From positions 6,880,422 to 6,944,421 of the forward strand of contig NC_033637.1 of the NCBI RefSeq assembly GCF_001540865.1: DNA of 64,000 bases, read 5' to 3'. The notes beneath the pieces were generated by a model that worked only from the letters and a program-made list of their open reading frames with translations, had not been told where the DNA came from and ran no database searches. The position numbers and the translations under genes are program-made. This document shows, piece after piece, positions 34,780 to 46,162 of the stretch (the first letter of the stretch is position 1; each line of letters begins with the position of its first letter). This stretch comes from Ananas comosus. Its lineage: Eukaryota > Streptophyta > Magnoliopsida > Poales > Bromeliaceae.

Positions 34780-35219
34780 GCATCTGAAATTTATATACTT
34801 ACACTACAGGCTTACTGGAAGGAGTTTGGTCCTGGTTCTACAGGTGAAAAAGGGATCGGAGAATCTACGGGCGAGACCAATTGGATATTAGATAACAGGG
34901 ATAATTTCATTCAGCTTTTTACAAACATATCGAATAGTAGATATATTTCTACAAAGTTTTAAGTTTTCAGATTTATTCTTTAAAAAGTTCTAATAGTTTT
35001 AAATATATTCCTGCTGGTAGCATTCGTTAGAAAAATATAATTAATCATAGGTAAATAACTTAACCTTGATTAATGATCTTAGGTATTGACCTTTTTATCC
35101 TTTTGATATTATACCTTTTTCTTTCAATCAAAGCTCTAGTTTGATCAAAATTCTAGCAATAAGAATTCTTCTTTCTTTTCCTCTTCTTCCTCTGTCCCTC
35201 CTTCGTGCTGGTTGCATAC

Positions 35220-36680
35220 ATTGATGGTGATCACGATGGTGGGTTAAATTGTCTTGTGAATGCCATTTACAGTGAAAATGATGACCCGCATGTACATAAC
35301 GAATATGTAGACAATCCTGACAAGGAACTTGATTTTATTGACCATCTAGAGTACTTTCTTGCAGGTAATAATTGAATAAATCAGTATGTTATGGATTCGA
35401 TTGAGTTCGATCTTAGACGGACAAATACTGGTCTACCTAGCATTGACGAGACTTGGGTTCGTCGAAGTTTTTATGATAAGTCATCCTTAGTGGATTCTCT
35501 AAATCGATAACACATTGCTCATAATGTTCAGATGAAGGTTTTGAAATCCATGAAAACAACTTATACAGTAAAATGCATGCTTGAGAGATGTCCTTGGAGA
35601 TTATACGCTTCGGTTCCTAAAGATGCAACATACTTCAGAGTTAAGACATATACAGGTCAACACATGTGTAATTCCAATGTTAAATGTCTCGCACCGTAAT
35701 TATACTTCAAGTCTCATATGTCAAATGATTCTTTCGATAATGAAGGCAAGACTTAATATGGTGCCAAAAAAAATACAGAAAACGGTGCGATCCACTTTGC
35801 ATGTTGACATAAACTATTAGAAGACATGGCTAGCAAGGAGCAAAGCATTACAGATTATTTATGGGAGTTGGGAGCAATCATAAACAGACTTGCCTCATTA
35901 TCTTACTATGGTGCAGAGAAGTAATCCTGGTACTTTATGATGCCTTGATCGTAGATGGCTACCAGACGGAATATGTCGGTTTGGTCATGTTTTTTGGTCA
36001 TCTAGTCCTTCTATTCGTGGATTCGCACACTGTCGGCTGGTAGTGAGCATTGATGGCACTCAATTGTATGGTAAATATGAAGGCTATGCATTGATAGCGA
36101 CGACTGTTGTATCACAAATACGAAGGCTATGCATTGATAGCGAGAGTTGTAAATGCAAATGATAGCATTTACCCTTTAGCATTTGCAATTTGCGAAGGAA
36201 AAAATAGTGAAATTTGGCATTGGTTTTTACAGAACTTGTATCAATATGTTACACGCAATATGTTACACGCAATTGACAGATTTGTTTTATATCTTATCGA
36301 TTTAGGTGCTTAAAGGAAATAGTGGCCGAGATATATCCTCCTCAATAGGGGCATGCACACCGGTGGTGTCTTTGACACATGAAAATAAATATAAATAAGC
36401 GTTTTAAAAATGATTCGTTATTGGACAAATTCTATGCTATTGGTAGTGCTCCGACATCGATAGAATATTATAAGCTTAAAGAAGAGTTACTTGCATTGGA
36501 TCAGGATGCTTGGAAGTGGGTAGATGATCTCGAGGACGACGCTTCGGGTTGATGACCACGAATATGTCAGAAAGTTTAAATGGGGTACTTAAGGGAATTC
36601 GTGCTCTGCCTATCACAGCTTTTGTCACGAAAAAATTTTACAAACTTAATAATTATTTCTTATAGTATTGTGAAGATGGT
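35220..36680 (+). pseudogene. Mutator-like transposase remnant
   Basis: N-terminal part: YTVKCMLERCPWRLYASVP, then TYTGQHMCN near 35,655, the DNA-binding region of MuDR-type transposases. The core has GKYEGYALIATT at about 36,070 and again KYEGYALIARVVNAND at 36,116, then IYPLAFAICEGKNSEIWHWFL, the conserved MULE segment. Near 36,560 MTTNMSESLNGVLKGIRALPI is the C-terminal motif. Stops are frequent between 35,690 and 36,060. Confidence 0.75.
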
Positions 36681-36686
36681 GATAGT

Positions 36687-37200
36687 ATGACGAGCACGTT
36701 AGCTCCTAAAATACAAAGTCGAATTACAATAAATATGGAGGAGGCGCGAGGACACATTGTCCATCGATTTGGGCTTGTGGAATTTGAGGTTAATACTGGA
36801 GATTTTAAATACAAGGTTTTCCTGAATGGAACAGATGCAGATTATGATTGCGGCGAATTCCAACTAACTAGAATATTTTGCTCGCATCTTTTAGCAATTT
36901 GCAGTACTTCACAGAGAAGAATAGACTTTCATAATTCTTATTTTTGTTCCTGTTGGTATAGTGTTAATTGTTATCGTGAGACATATGCACCACATTTTCA
37001 TCCTATTCCAGATAGGTGACACCCATGACCTTATGGCCCGCCAATTGTGCCGCCTCCGGTGGAAAGGAAGAAAGGTCGTCCACGATCTACACGTATTCAT
37101 AATATAATGGACAAAAGAGCAGGGCAACGAACAAAATATAGCGTTTGTAAACAATAAGGCTATAGAAACACCTGTCCACAAAATACAGAGAGAGCACGAC
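36687..37200 (+). pseudogene. SWIM zinc finger and zinc knuckle remnant
   Basis: After NMEEARGHIVHRFG, the segment DYDCGEFQLTRIFCSHLLAIC keeps the second cysteine, cysteine and histidine of a SWIM finger (CxC...CxH). Further on, KKGRPRSTRIHN and a cysteine cluster near 37,145-37,220 resemble the RP-K-R tail and CCHC knuckle that end MULE transposases. Confidence 0.65.
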
Positions 37201-37317
37201 AAGGACGTCGATGTAGGACTTGTTACTTAATATAATAAAAACTGCAAAATTTTTAATATTTAATGAGTATTTTTCTAATATGTTACTAATTGCAAAATCT
37301 TTAAAATTCCAGATGAC

Positions 37318-38990
37318 AGATCTAGAGAACGCGAGACCGTTTGATTCGTCGGTCCTGATAGAGCAGTATCTCCATAGGTCTGGATTTATCAGCAGTGACG
37401 TGAGAGCCAAAAATTTTAAGTAAAAGTTTATCATAGTATTAATAAATAGAAATGATGATCTAATTAATTTTCTTTTACTGTAGGGTTATCGTGCTATTCA
37501 GTTCACAGAACATGGCCGCAAATTAAACCAGTAGGATCTTGACCAGCCAGCGGTGCTCGATTGTTTACGATAGGCCGAATTCTACTACATATCACGTCTT
37601 AGACGCGTGCAGCTAGATCAAGCTTTATTAGGAGCTATTGTTGAGAGATGGAGACGGAAGACACCGACTTTTCACTTCTGCCATGGTAAGATGACAATTA
37701 CACTTCCAAATGTCGCAGTTATTTCTGGTCTTCGTGTAGATGGTGAGCCCGCGAATAGTATTGCACTACACCCGTAGACGGATATTTGTCAAGCGCTTTT
37801 AGGAGTTGTGCCGGATGACATCAGGACTGGTCAGATTAGACTAGATTGGTTATATCGGTATTATCACCACATATATTTGGATGCCCCTGCAGAAGTAGTT
37901 GCAGTTACAGCATACGCCTAAATATTATATCAAATTAGGTGTAAGCTGTTTTCCAACTCCACCGGATATAGAGTTCATATGAAGTGGCTTTCACTTTTGA
38001 AGGATTTTGATGAGTGCGGGGAATTAGGATGGGGTGCGGCAACTTTGACCTATCTTTATCGGGCGTTGGGAATGGCTTGATTAAAGGAAATGCAGAATGT
38101 TATTACTTCGCGATGTTATTATAAGTATAATAAGTAATATTTTAATTGTTATATTAAGCTTTTGATGTTTAATTTATTGTAATTTAGTTACAGATTTGGG
38201 TGTGAGTTCATATTCATATTGGGCGACCTACTGGTATTTAATTTATTGTAATTTATTTATAGATTTGGGCGTGAGTTCATATTCATATTGAGCGACCTAC
38301 TGGCGTTAGAGTTATGCCTAATATAGCAAATTGCCTTTTGAGTTGTTGGTATGATATATATATATATTTGATATATATTGCATTTTTCAAATAATTATAA
38401 CTAACACATGTACTTTTAAATTTTAGGTGGGCGAACGTTGATGGATTGCGATTTAAAGCTAATGTTAGGATCACATATATGAGTTTTATCGAGATGAGTT
38501 AGATCAATAGAGAAAGTCCCGGGCATATATTAATGCAACCATCTTTTCTAATAGTATACAAATGTATTAATGAATCCAGTTGACTATTGGCTTGCTCACA
38601 GATTATATGGACACCGTATACAGATGCTATTATAGTCGCACTACCGGTATTTTGTGTACAGGGCAATCAGGTCTGGCAATCGAGGACTATGTTGATTTGT
38701 TTTCATATTGTAGGGATGTATGCATCGGATCAAGTCCTACAACAGTTTAGTCTTCTTCAGTATATATCTATTAATGTGAAGACCATCCGTTGTATGACTT
38801 CCCAGGGGCTGCCAGATGAGGTTTAGGCAATATTTCACCCTGCACACATCGAGAGATAGGGAGAGAGATTACAAAATATTTTTGACCAGCTGCCGATTAC
38901 TGGTAATGATCAGATACAGGCGGCCTCTATTTACATGCAGTGGTATTGGACGATAATGAGGAGATAGATTTCTCGTCCAGTATAGCGTCA
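37318..38990 (+). pseudogene. Plant mobile domain remnant
   Basis: It starts MTDLENARPFDSSVLIEQYLHRSG, the usual beginning of PMD proteins. After an intron-like gap come FYYISRLRRVQLDQALLGAIVERW, KTPTFHFCHGKMTITLPNVAVISGL, LGWGAATLTYLYRALG, QIWV-VHIHIGRPT (present twice) and IIWTPYTDAIIV with YASDQVLQQFSLLQY near 38,720. All are diagnostic PMD words. Several TAG/TAA/TGA stops show it is dead. PMD proteins act in silencing-related pathways in Arabidopsis; here it is a transposon passenger. Confidence 0.72.
38173..38300. repeat. Tandem duplication of a PMD exon segment
   Basis: AGATTTGGGTGTGAGTTCAT and AGATTTGGGCGTGAGTTCAT begin two copies about 65 bp apart, each ending GCGACCTACTGG. Confidence 0.85.
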
Positions 38991-39099
38991 CTCGTTGACT
39001 TTCCAGCCTCATAGGCAGATCGAGAGAATTTTGATATAATCACTCATATACTAATTATTATTTTAATCTTATAATTAATATAAATAGAAAAAAAATGTG

Positions 39100-41149
39100 T
39101 TTTATCTATCATGCCCGTTTTCGCGTCCTGTTTGTGGAGGTGCGTACGCGCGTTTTACACGTGCTATGGAGGGCTTGGCTATAAATTCAGCGTATCGAGA
39201 GAGTTTCCTACAAAAATTCATCCTTGTATAAATGTTGGAACTAGGGTTTCTCCTCGACAAACCCTAACCCTAGCCTCCACCACCTCCCAACCAAGCCCAG
39301 CCGCCACTCCTTTGCCTGAGAGGTGCGCCGCGCGCTTCCCAGCTGCTGGCTACTTGGTTCCGACTGGCCACCACCATTATTTTCTACCTCCCCATTACCT
39401 CATCTACGATCTTTCTCTCATTCTGCCGAGGGCAAGGCAAGTCGCACCCTCACCCTTGGGTCCCTCACCGGCACCATCCTTGACCCTCGGCGAGGCCTCC
39501 CGCCGCCCCGAGCGCCGCCGCAGCAGCTACTGCACTATAGGAGCCGCCTAGGGCTCGTGCGGCTGCACCAAGCTACCCGCCTCCATCGCCATTGTCAGCC
39601 ACCACCTCCCTTCCCTCTCGATCCCAGAGAAGGCCCGTGGCCTCTCCCCAACGCTCCCGGCCGTCGCCGTGGCGGGAGAAGGGAGCTCCACGGTCTTAGG
39701 TTGTTCTCGCGCCACCGTCGCCGCCTCCCACCGCCGACTAGCGCGTGCGCCAACCTCTCTCTATTGGCCGCACCCCCTGTCGTGGCGCATCTACCGTTGA
39801 GCCGCAGCTTGCTAGGCTTGGTCCGTTTTGCTCCCAGCCTACCCGGTTAGGGCTTATTTTGGTTGCTGTCACTATTCTGGCGACCTGGGGCTGATCTGAT
39901 GCCTTCGGAGGAGGTGAGCACGATGACCCCTAGACTGTGCTAATTACCGTGCTCACCTAATTTGCCGTCGGTGAGGCCCGGATCATCGAGTTCGACTTTG
40001 TCACTCCCGGATCGCATTCCTTGCTGAAGTTAGGCTTGCCTCTGCGCACTCCACAGTGATTTGCTGTGCTCCGGACAGTGAGCACGACCCCCATTTTGAT
40101 GAGACCTATCAGCCCATGCCTTGGTTGACCTCCGAAGTGCTCGGAATCGAGGTAACGGCTTTAACCTCCTCAAGTTGCATGTATATGTATCAATTATTGT
40201 GAGTATTAGGGACTTTCGTGCAATTATTTCACTGCGGGCTGCTGTGGGTAGTATGTAAATATTGTGTGTGACCTCTGGACTGATCGTCCAAAGTCCAGAG
40301 CTTTCTGTGAAGACTGAATCTCTATTTTGTGTTTTTCAATGAAATCTGCTGGCGGAACGCGGTTTTGGTTTGGGTTTCACCCGACACTGTTAGAATGCTT
40401 TAGGTTTTACCGCTGAGCCATGTTGGTTGGCCACCCATGTCGTCCGGAGATGACGAGTGACCGGCGAAGGGTTCCGGTACAAATTTGACACTTTTGGGAA
40501 CCCAGATCGGAACGATTATTTGATAATAATCGTTTTAACGTGAGACCTTGTGTTCGCCGTCGGGACACTCAAATCGGTGTGTTTCGGGTCAGTGGTGACT
40601 CGTGGTATGAGTCGATGTGTTTTGGGACACTTCGTGGGTCCTGACGATGTTCCAATGTGATTTTCGAGACTTCCGGTGACTTACGGAGATCAATTTTTGG
40701 GAAACCTTGGGAAATTTTTGGGATTGTCTGTGTTATGTTTTGAGCTAGTAGTTGGGCTATGACTCTGTGGACCCTTCATAGGTCCGGTCGACGGTCTCAC
40801 ACATTCTAGGGACAAACGCGACTGAGATACAGGTAGGTACTTCGATCAGAAATCAGTCTAGTGGCTCGGTGATGTTCCCTCGGCCTTCTCCTTCTATATT
40901 CCTGGCATTACTTGTGATTATTGAGCTTGACACCATACAACCTTATTGCATGTTGCTCTACTTAGTTATTTTCATATTCGCTTATTGTGATCTAGAAGTA
41001 GAGCTGTTATTTACTATACCTATGGATTGTGACATCTGTTGTGACCTAGTTGGTCAGTTTAATGACTCTCGTTGTTCGATCACCTATTTGGTCGGTATAA
41101 CCCGAGGGGTTTGATTGTTTGCTACTTTTCGACGGCTATTGATCATATT
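39100..41149 (+). mobile_element. Truncated LTR with GC-rich leader (LTR E)
   Basis: It matches LTR D around 8,990-9,930, including the TATA box (CTATAAATT at 39,179), CCCTAACCCTAGCC and GAGCACGATGACCCCT. Further right, TCTAGTGGCTCGGTGATGTT near 40,856 resembles the CCTAGTGGGAAAGTCGGTGATG of LTR H, so D, E and H look like one broad family. The start is truncated, and its end is interrupted by LTR C at 41,150. GC-rich frames inside it are not genes. Confidence 0.55.
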
Positions 41150-41695
41150 TGTCACGCCCCGCGACCACCAATTAAGTTGGTTCGGGCACGACAACAGTCG
41201 CCGGACGGACAGCACCTCCCCCGTCAGCCCAAGGCTCAACAAAAGTATCAACATGTATACAATTTGCGCAAGCAAAAACTTAGATATACATGGCTTGCAC
41301 GAAGGCAAGCAACAATCAATAAGTGAAAGTTCTACAACTATCATCACATGCATACATGTATCTTGATTACGTGAAATCAAATACAAGCATATAATAATTT
41401 ATATTCACTTTTACAAAATACATTTCATATTCTCCAAAGCATATGCCATTTATATATTTTATATATTGTCATCCCATTACACTTTTTATCACAACCAAAA
41501 GATGAACATAGATACCACTAATGCACGAGTGCCCGCTACCTAAGGCGCTATGCCCTTGCCGCGATCCTCAACCGCCTCACTCAGGCTTGGATCTGAAAAA
41601 TGGTGGGGGTGAGAACTACAAGAAAGTTCTCAGCGGGTTCGGCCGCCGATCCCGCCGACTTTTCCACTAGGTCTAACCAGACATAAGTGTCTACC
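41150..41695 (-). mobile_element. 3' part of an oppositely oriented gypsy-type LTR (LTR C)
   Basis: The + strand begins TGTCACGCCCCGCG, the inverted LTR end. GGCGCTATGCCCTTGCCGCG, GGTGAGAAC and TTTTCCACTAGGTCTAA match LTR A in the same order. Similarity fades near 41,695. It is followed by tandem arrays that mirror those of the 43.7-55.8 kb element, so it is probably the 3' LTR of a minus-strand copy. Confidence 0.65.
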
Positions 41696-41884
41696 ACCAC
41701 GAATGACGCACCTCGCACGGTCGATGGATTTTGCCGCCGTGGGGTAGTATTCATGATTCAGATTGATATTTATATGTATGTGGGTATCAGGTTTTGCGAG
41801 TCCATGGCTTCCAATAGATGCAAGCATCTACTGTTAATTACCCCCTGTAGATTGGGGCACCTTCGATTAAGAGACCTTTATAGA

Positions 41885-42045
41885 TAGGATTGAATGAATC
41901 ATATCTTGGTTTATTGAATCCTAAGTATATATATTAGGATTCAGTTGGATTTGAGGTTGATTAGGCCCTAAGTATATGTGTTAAGACCTAATCGACATTA
42001 AACTCTATGTATTAGAGTCTAATTGGTTCATGAGATATGGGTATG
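41885..42045 (-). repeat. Short tandem array, unit about 50 bp
   Basis: Three units with CTAAGTATATATATTAGGAT, CTAAGTATATGTGTTAAGAC and CTATGTATTAGAGTCTAATTG. Read in reverse they resemble the array at 50,046-50,640. Confidence 0.6.
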
Positions 42046-42049
42046 AGAT

Positions 42050-42285
42050 CTGGGTATTGGTTCATGAGGTTTCGTTTTGGCTCATGGGATTTGGTCCATG
42101 AGATTTGGTTGGTTTATGGGATTTGGTCCATGAGATTTGGTTTTGGTTCATGGGATTTGGTCCATGAGGTTTGGTTTTGGTTCATGGGATTTGGTCCATG
42201 AACTTGGTTTTGGTTCATGAGATTTGGTCCATGAGGTTTAGTTTTGGCTCATGGGATTAGGTCCATGAGGTTTGGTTTTGGTTTA
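42050..42285. repeat. 34-bp tandem array
   Basis: About six to seven units of a GGTCCATGAGGTTTGGTTTT / GGTTCATGGGATTT repeat with few substitutions. Confidence 0.9.
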
Positions 42286-42617
42286 TTTGGGTTTGGGTTT
42301 CGATTTTATTTGTGGGATGGGTTTGATTTTGGGTTCGGGTTTCAGTCTTTTTTGTGGACTTGGTTCAGGTTGGGTTTGGATTTGATTTGAGTTTGGGTTT
42401 TGGTTTTATGTGTGGACTTGGTTTGAGTTTGGATTTATTTGGGTTCAAGTTTGGGTTTATTTGGGTTTTGGGTTTAGGTTTATTTGGGTTTGGGTTTGGG
42501 TTTGATTTTGGGTTCGGGTTTCGATCTTATTTGTGGACTTGGTTCAGGTTGGGTTTGGATTTGATTTGGGTTTGGGTTTTGGTTTTATTTGGGGAATGGG
42601 TTTGGGTTTTATTTGTG
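42285..42617. repeat. GT-rich array (GTGGACTTGG / TTTGGGTTT)
   Basis: Irregular units with TTTGTGGACTTGGTTCAGG and GGGTTTGGGTTT, ending at an N. It is the reverse-complement theme of the 49,038-49,325 array (CCCAAAGTCCACAAATAA). Confidence 0.8.
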
Positions 42618-42618
42618 N
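42618..42618. other. Single N: assembly join
   Basis: One undetermined base separates a GT-rich tandem array from coding-like sequence of quite different character. The two sides may not be neighbours in the genome. Confidence 0.7.
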
Positions 42619-42980
42619 CAGCTGAAGAGAATTTAGATATGCTAGAAAAGGAACTCGAAATATGTCTTTCTTCTCAAAATTCCCTTCGCCAGAGCTTGGA
42701 GCAGTATTCTTCTGAATTTGCTCGTCAAGAGGCTGAGATTGCCGAATTAGAGAAGATCTTTGCTGATAAGAGAGCTGCAAATGCTGAATTGTCAAATCGG
42801 ATGAACATGGCCAAAACTTGTCTTCAGGAATTAGATTCGACGAAAGAAAAAATAGAAGGGAAGTCGGCTGAGGCTGAACGGGAGCTTATAGAGGCTAAAG
42901 AAGGCCACATTGCAACAATGGAGCTAGCAACTCTTCGGGATTTTATCACCAACTTTGAGAATTATCGTAAGAATATTTGA
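42619..42980 (+). pseudogene. Coiled-coil protein C-terminal fragment
   Basis: About 119 codons are open right from the N to TGA at 42,978. The product is a highly charged coiled coil (LDMLEKELEICLSSQNSL, EAEIAELEKIFADKRAANAEL, KSAEAERELIEAKEG) ending FITNFENYRKNI. The frame is clean, unlike other pseudogenes here. It resembles C-terminal coils of PMD or gag-like plant transposon proteins, but I cannot assign a family. The start is missing beyond the join. Confidence 0.5.
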
Positions 42981-43666
42981 CATGTAATTACATTCTTTCC
43001 CCCTTTGGTTACCAGTGAGTACACTCACCCTTATCGGCTTGCGGTATATACTGGAAGACTCTTATTGGTTTCTCACCGCCCTTCCATTTCAAGTGGTTTT
43101 GGTGGCATGAGTCGGGATGAGGCATGAGGACGTAACTAGCGAGCGATAGAGGTCCCGACTTGGTGGCATTTCGGTTCTAGACGGACCCTTTTCTGTTGAT
43201 GAATAATTCAGACTTTATGTGGTTCAGTTTAGCCTTTTGGTTTGTCCTGGTTTTACTTTTCTTATGGCATGGTTTGGAATATTAAATAAAGCTGTTTTGT
43301 GAACATCATGTGGATTTATAAAAATAGTTTTCTACCCCTCGTGGTAGCTCGTTTTTAAAAGAAAATAAAATATTTTCATGTGAGAAACAGTTTTAAAAAG
43401 GTTTTCTCGGCATTTCATGATTTTAGTATTTTTAAATGAGTTTTTGGGTAGAAAATACTTTCAACTGATAGTTGTGAAATATTGTGAATGTACCGTTGTG
43501 ATTGGTTGTGGTTGTGATTTGTATTGTGTGCGACACCGTGCAAATACAGAGGAGACTCTGTCCGTGTGAACAGTGAATTATTTGTATTTGTGGCGTGTCT
43601 GTCATCCTTTGGGTCAAGGTTTCAAAAAAAATTTTGGGCACTTTCCGCTAATCTGTAGGCTTTAAG
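42981..43666 (+). mobile_element. Left part of an older gypsy LTR interrupted by an insertion (LTR F)
   Basis: It shares the CACTCACC...TCTCACCGCCC block with other LTRs and the AGGAGACTCTGTCCGT end block with LTR K at 60,890. Its last 96 bp match 55,803-55,916. The missing end of the LTR lies at 55,785-55,802, because the 12.1-kb element inserted at 43,666/43,667. Confidence 0.75.
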
Positions 43667-43866
43667 TGTAACACACTGAACTTTAGCAAATTACAGTGTT
43701 CGAGTGTTTGATTTGTGTTCTAAGTCTTTGTGGGTTTTCTGTATGGTCGTTGACTGTGTTCCAACTTATGACTCAATCCGGAGGAGCGAGGGTGAAAACT
43801 TAGCGCCAAAACCTTTAAATGAAGGATTTGGGCTGCTCTCGGATTGGACTCTGCAGGGCAGAGTGC

Positions 43867-43997
43867 CGGTACTGCATCGGCTGAGTACCGGTACCAGGTC
43901 CAGTACCAGTACGTAGTGTGTGTTCTTGCTTACCCGAGGCTCGGGTTTGCGCGTGCTGCTACCTGGTACCGGTACGCCGGCCCGTGTCACCGGTACG
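43867..43997. repeat. GGTACCGGTACC-type palindrome cluster, 5' LTR of 12.1-kb element
   Basis: GTACCGGTACC at 43,885, GGTACCGGTAC at 43,965, and partial copies at 43,867, 43,901-43,911 and 43,989. Confidence 0.85.
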
Positions 43998-44052
43998 CAG
44001 TGCAGTGCAGACTGCATGATTGTAGAGAGGTTTTTTCGAGTTTGTTACAACT

Positions 44053-44062
44053 CTATATATAC
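44053..44062 (+). promoter_or_regulatory. TATA box in 5' LTR of 12.1-kb element
   Basis: CTATATATACCCC lies downstream of the palindrome cluster and about 50 bp before a GA-rich leader. Confidence 0.5.
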
Positions 44063-44639
44063 CCCACGCCCCCTTTCTTGTTCCCTGAGCTTAGAACTTG
44101 AGGAGAGAAGCGTAAGGAGCTTCTCCTCTTCCCCTCTTTGATTTTTTTCCTTTTTGTTGGAATTTTTGAGGATTAATCACCTCTTTTTGCTTCTCTTTGC
44201 TTGTTGGTGACCTTTCCACCATTGGAGAAGCTTTGGAGCTTGGATAGGAGCTTGTTGGAGGAGAGATCTTCAACCCTAACTCGTTTCTAGTTTGGTTTGG
44301 GGCTTTTAGAGAGGTTAGTAATCTTAATTTCTCATTTGATTCATGTTTTGGTAGTTTTCTTGATATGAAAACCTAGAATGTGAAATCTAGGATTTTATTT
44401 GGGAAATTTTGATTTGAGGCTTTTGGGACTTAATTGATAGGTGTAGAACCTTCCTCTAGGTTGGATTAGAAGTGCTATAGCTCCCATTTGGAATTTAGGA
44501 GGGTTTTCTACAATTTAAGGTAAGATTTGGCCTTTCTTTGGGTTGGTTAAAGATGAACTCGAGGAGTGTTCATTCATTTCGTCTAACCCTTTTAGAATTA
44601 TCTCTAGGAGCTAAGAGACTAGTGGATGTTTGAGATTAA

Positions 44640-45124
44640 AAAAATTCAAATTCAAATTGAGAAAACACTTTGTTTGAGATGAAAAGATTCAAATTCAAAT
44701 TCAAATTGAGAATATGGAAGGAAAGAAATTAAATTGCAATTTGATTACTTCTTTCCTTAGAGGACTAAGTATTAACAAGGAAAAAGATAAGGAAAATATT
44801 ATTGCCCTATCTTCAAAAATTTTTGAATTATTTTCTAAAGTGAATAGGTCCTAATATCACTATAAATTGGACAATAGAATTCAAAAATGAATCTCTTGGA
44901 GAGGGGGGAGAAAGAAAAAAAAAAGTAGATCAGAACAAAAAAAAAAAGAAAAAAAAAGAAAAAGAAAACAAAAAGGATGAGAGCGAGAGAGAGAGAGCCT
45001 CAAGAGGAGGGTCCGCACCTCCCTCTCTCTGGATCGATGGAAGAGAGAGGCGTGGCACCTTCCTCTCTCAGCATGATCAAACGAATAAAGAAAAAAAAAA
45101 AATAAAGCAAAATATATCTATATA

Positions 45125-45159
<35 letters not shown>

Positions 45160-45275
45160 ATTATTATATTATATATATTTCTATATGGAGGAGCGACGGA
45201 AGCGACGACGAGACGCGTCTCGCGTTTGTTGAGAAGATACGAGGACGACAACTGACATGTGACGACTCGACAAAC
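44640..45275. other. A/T- and A/G-rich filler with microsatellites
   Basis: Contains AATTCAAATTCAAATTGAGA repeats (44,645-44,715), an A-rich run with AAAGAAAAA (44,915-44,970), (AG)n at 44,985, and a TA-rich block at 45,105-45,185. It sits where the end of the 5' LTR and the PBS should be. Confidence 0.55.
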
Positions 45276-45280
45276 GACAT

Positions 45281-46130
45281 TTTAGATTGACCCATAGGAA
45301 GACTGCTAAGAAAGTCACGCGAGTGCAAGGTTGCTTGAATCTAGTTGTGTATCTGAGCCGAATATTCGCATTTGATGTATTTCTATTGCAGATGGCTCAT
45401 GAACGCCCCAATCCTTATTGCCGCACTAAAAACGGCCCATCATGCCCCTTCTTCCTTACTTCTTCTTCCTCGAAAGCAGAAACTGGAGTTGTGGTGGATT
45501 AGATTGAAATACGTGCAAAAAAACGTATAGTAGTGATTTTCTCTTAGTCGCTTTGATGTAAGTTCACGACCCGGTAGCATGCCTCGCTATCAGGATAGGT
45601 TGACCGGGAGGTGCCGACAAATGCAGCTGAGATTCATGTAGCGCTACTGAGATCCAGCTGTTGTGCCGGGATACTTGCGTCGTACCTTCATACAACGTCT
45701 CACGCGTCGAGCTCTTCCCACCACTCAGTTCGCGGATATGAGAAGGCTAAGTTTACGCCGTCTAAGCATGTGATCCCGTAAAAGATCTACTAGACATCTT
45801 CATCAAAATGAACGATAGCGCGCTCGTATAAGGAACGCTCCTGCCCAATCCGACTTTCACATATTGCGTGCGGCCGCTGTGTTCCGTCTCGTGAATCTCG
45901 ACTAACGCTCAGTATCCATCAAAAAACAATTAATGATAATAAAACGAAAATAAAAACATGATTAAAATAAATATTTATCTTGGATCACGTCTTCAGTGAT
46001 ATGCTAGATCAATTTGACCAATAAACCGCGATGCGCCGCTCGACGTGATAGGCTCTACGTTCGGTGCACAGCAAACTCCTCCGCACGAACGCGCGGACTC
46101 TCCGGCGACTCTGCACCTATATAATATGTC
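45281..46130 (+). pseudogene. Gypsy leader and gag start, error-ridden copy
   Basis: The leader AGATTGACCCATAGGAAGAC matches 56,003. The start codon at 45,392 begins MAHERPNPYCRTKNG, matching MAHGRPPYPGR at 56,113. The frame stops at 45,502. Beyond this, words such as AGCATGCCTCG, GCGGATATGAGA and CTACGTTCGGTGCACAGCA match the 56-kb copy in order, but separated by many single-base gains and losses. The rest of gag and all of pol are absent. Confidence 0.65.
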
Positions 46131-46162
46131 TTCCAGACACATCACAAACAGCGGTCGGAGCC

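Larger units (their letters stand above)
35220..39020 (+). mobile_element. Decayed Mutator-like element with plant mobile domain
   Basis: Transposase, SWIM zinc finger, CCHC-like knuckle and plant mobile domain (PMD) remnants lie in order on the + strand. Many stops and several short internal duplications are present. Transposase and PMD together are known from some plant Mutator-like elements and their host relatives (MAIN/MAIL). The terminal inverted repeats were not found; a truncated LTR begins at about 39,100. Confidence 0.65.
43667..44640 (+). mobile_element. 5' LTR (left part) of the 12.1-kb element
   Basis: It has a palindrome cluster 200-330 bp from the start, a TATA box at 386 bp, then the GAGGAGAGAAGCG leader block. 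Similarity to LTR A continues to about 44,400 (TTTGGTTTGGGGCTTTTAGAGAGG). After about 44,640 the sequence becomes repetitive, and the expected GCGTGACA end is absent. Confidence 0.65.

Noticed and set aside
39111..39850. Two overlapping proline/arginine-rich frames
   Set aside because: Same GC-rich LTR leader as at 9 kb; open by composition only.
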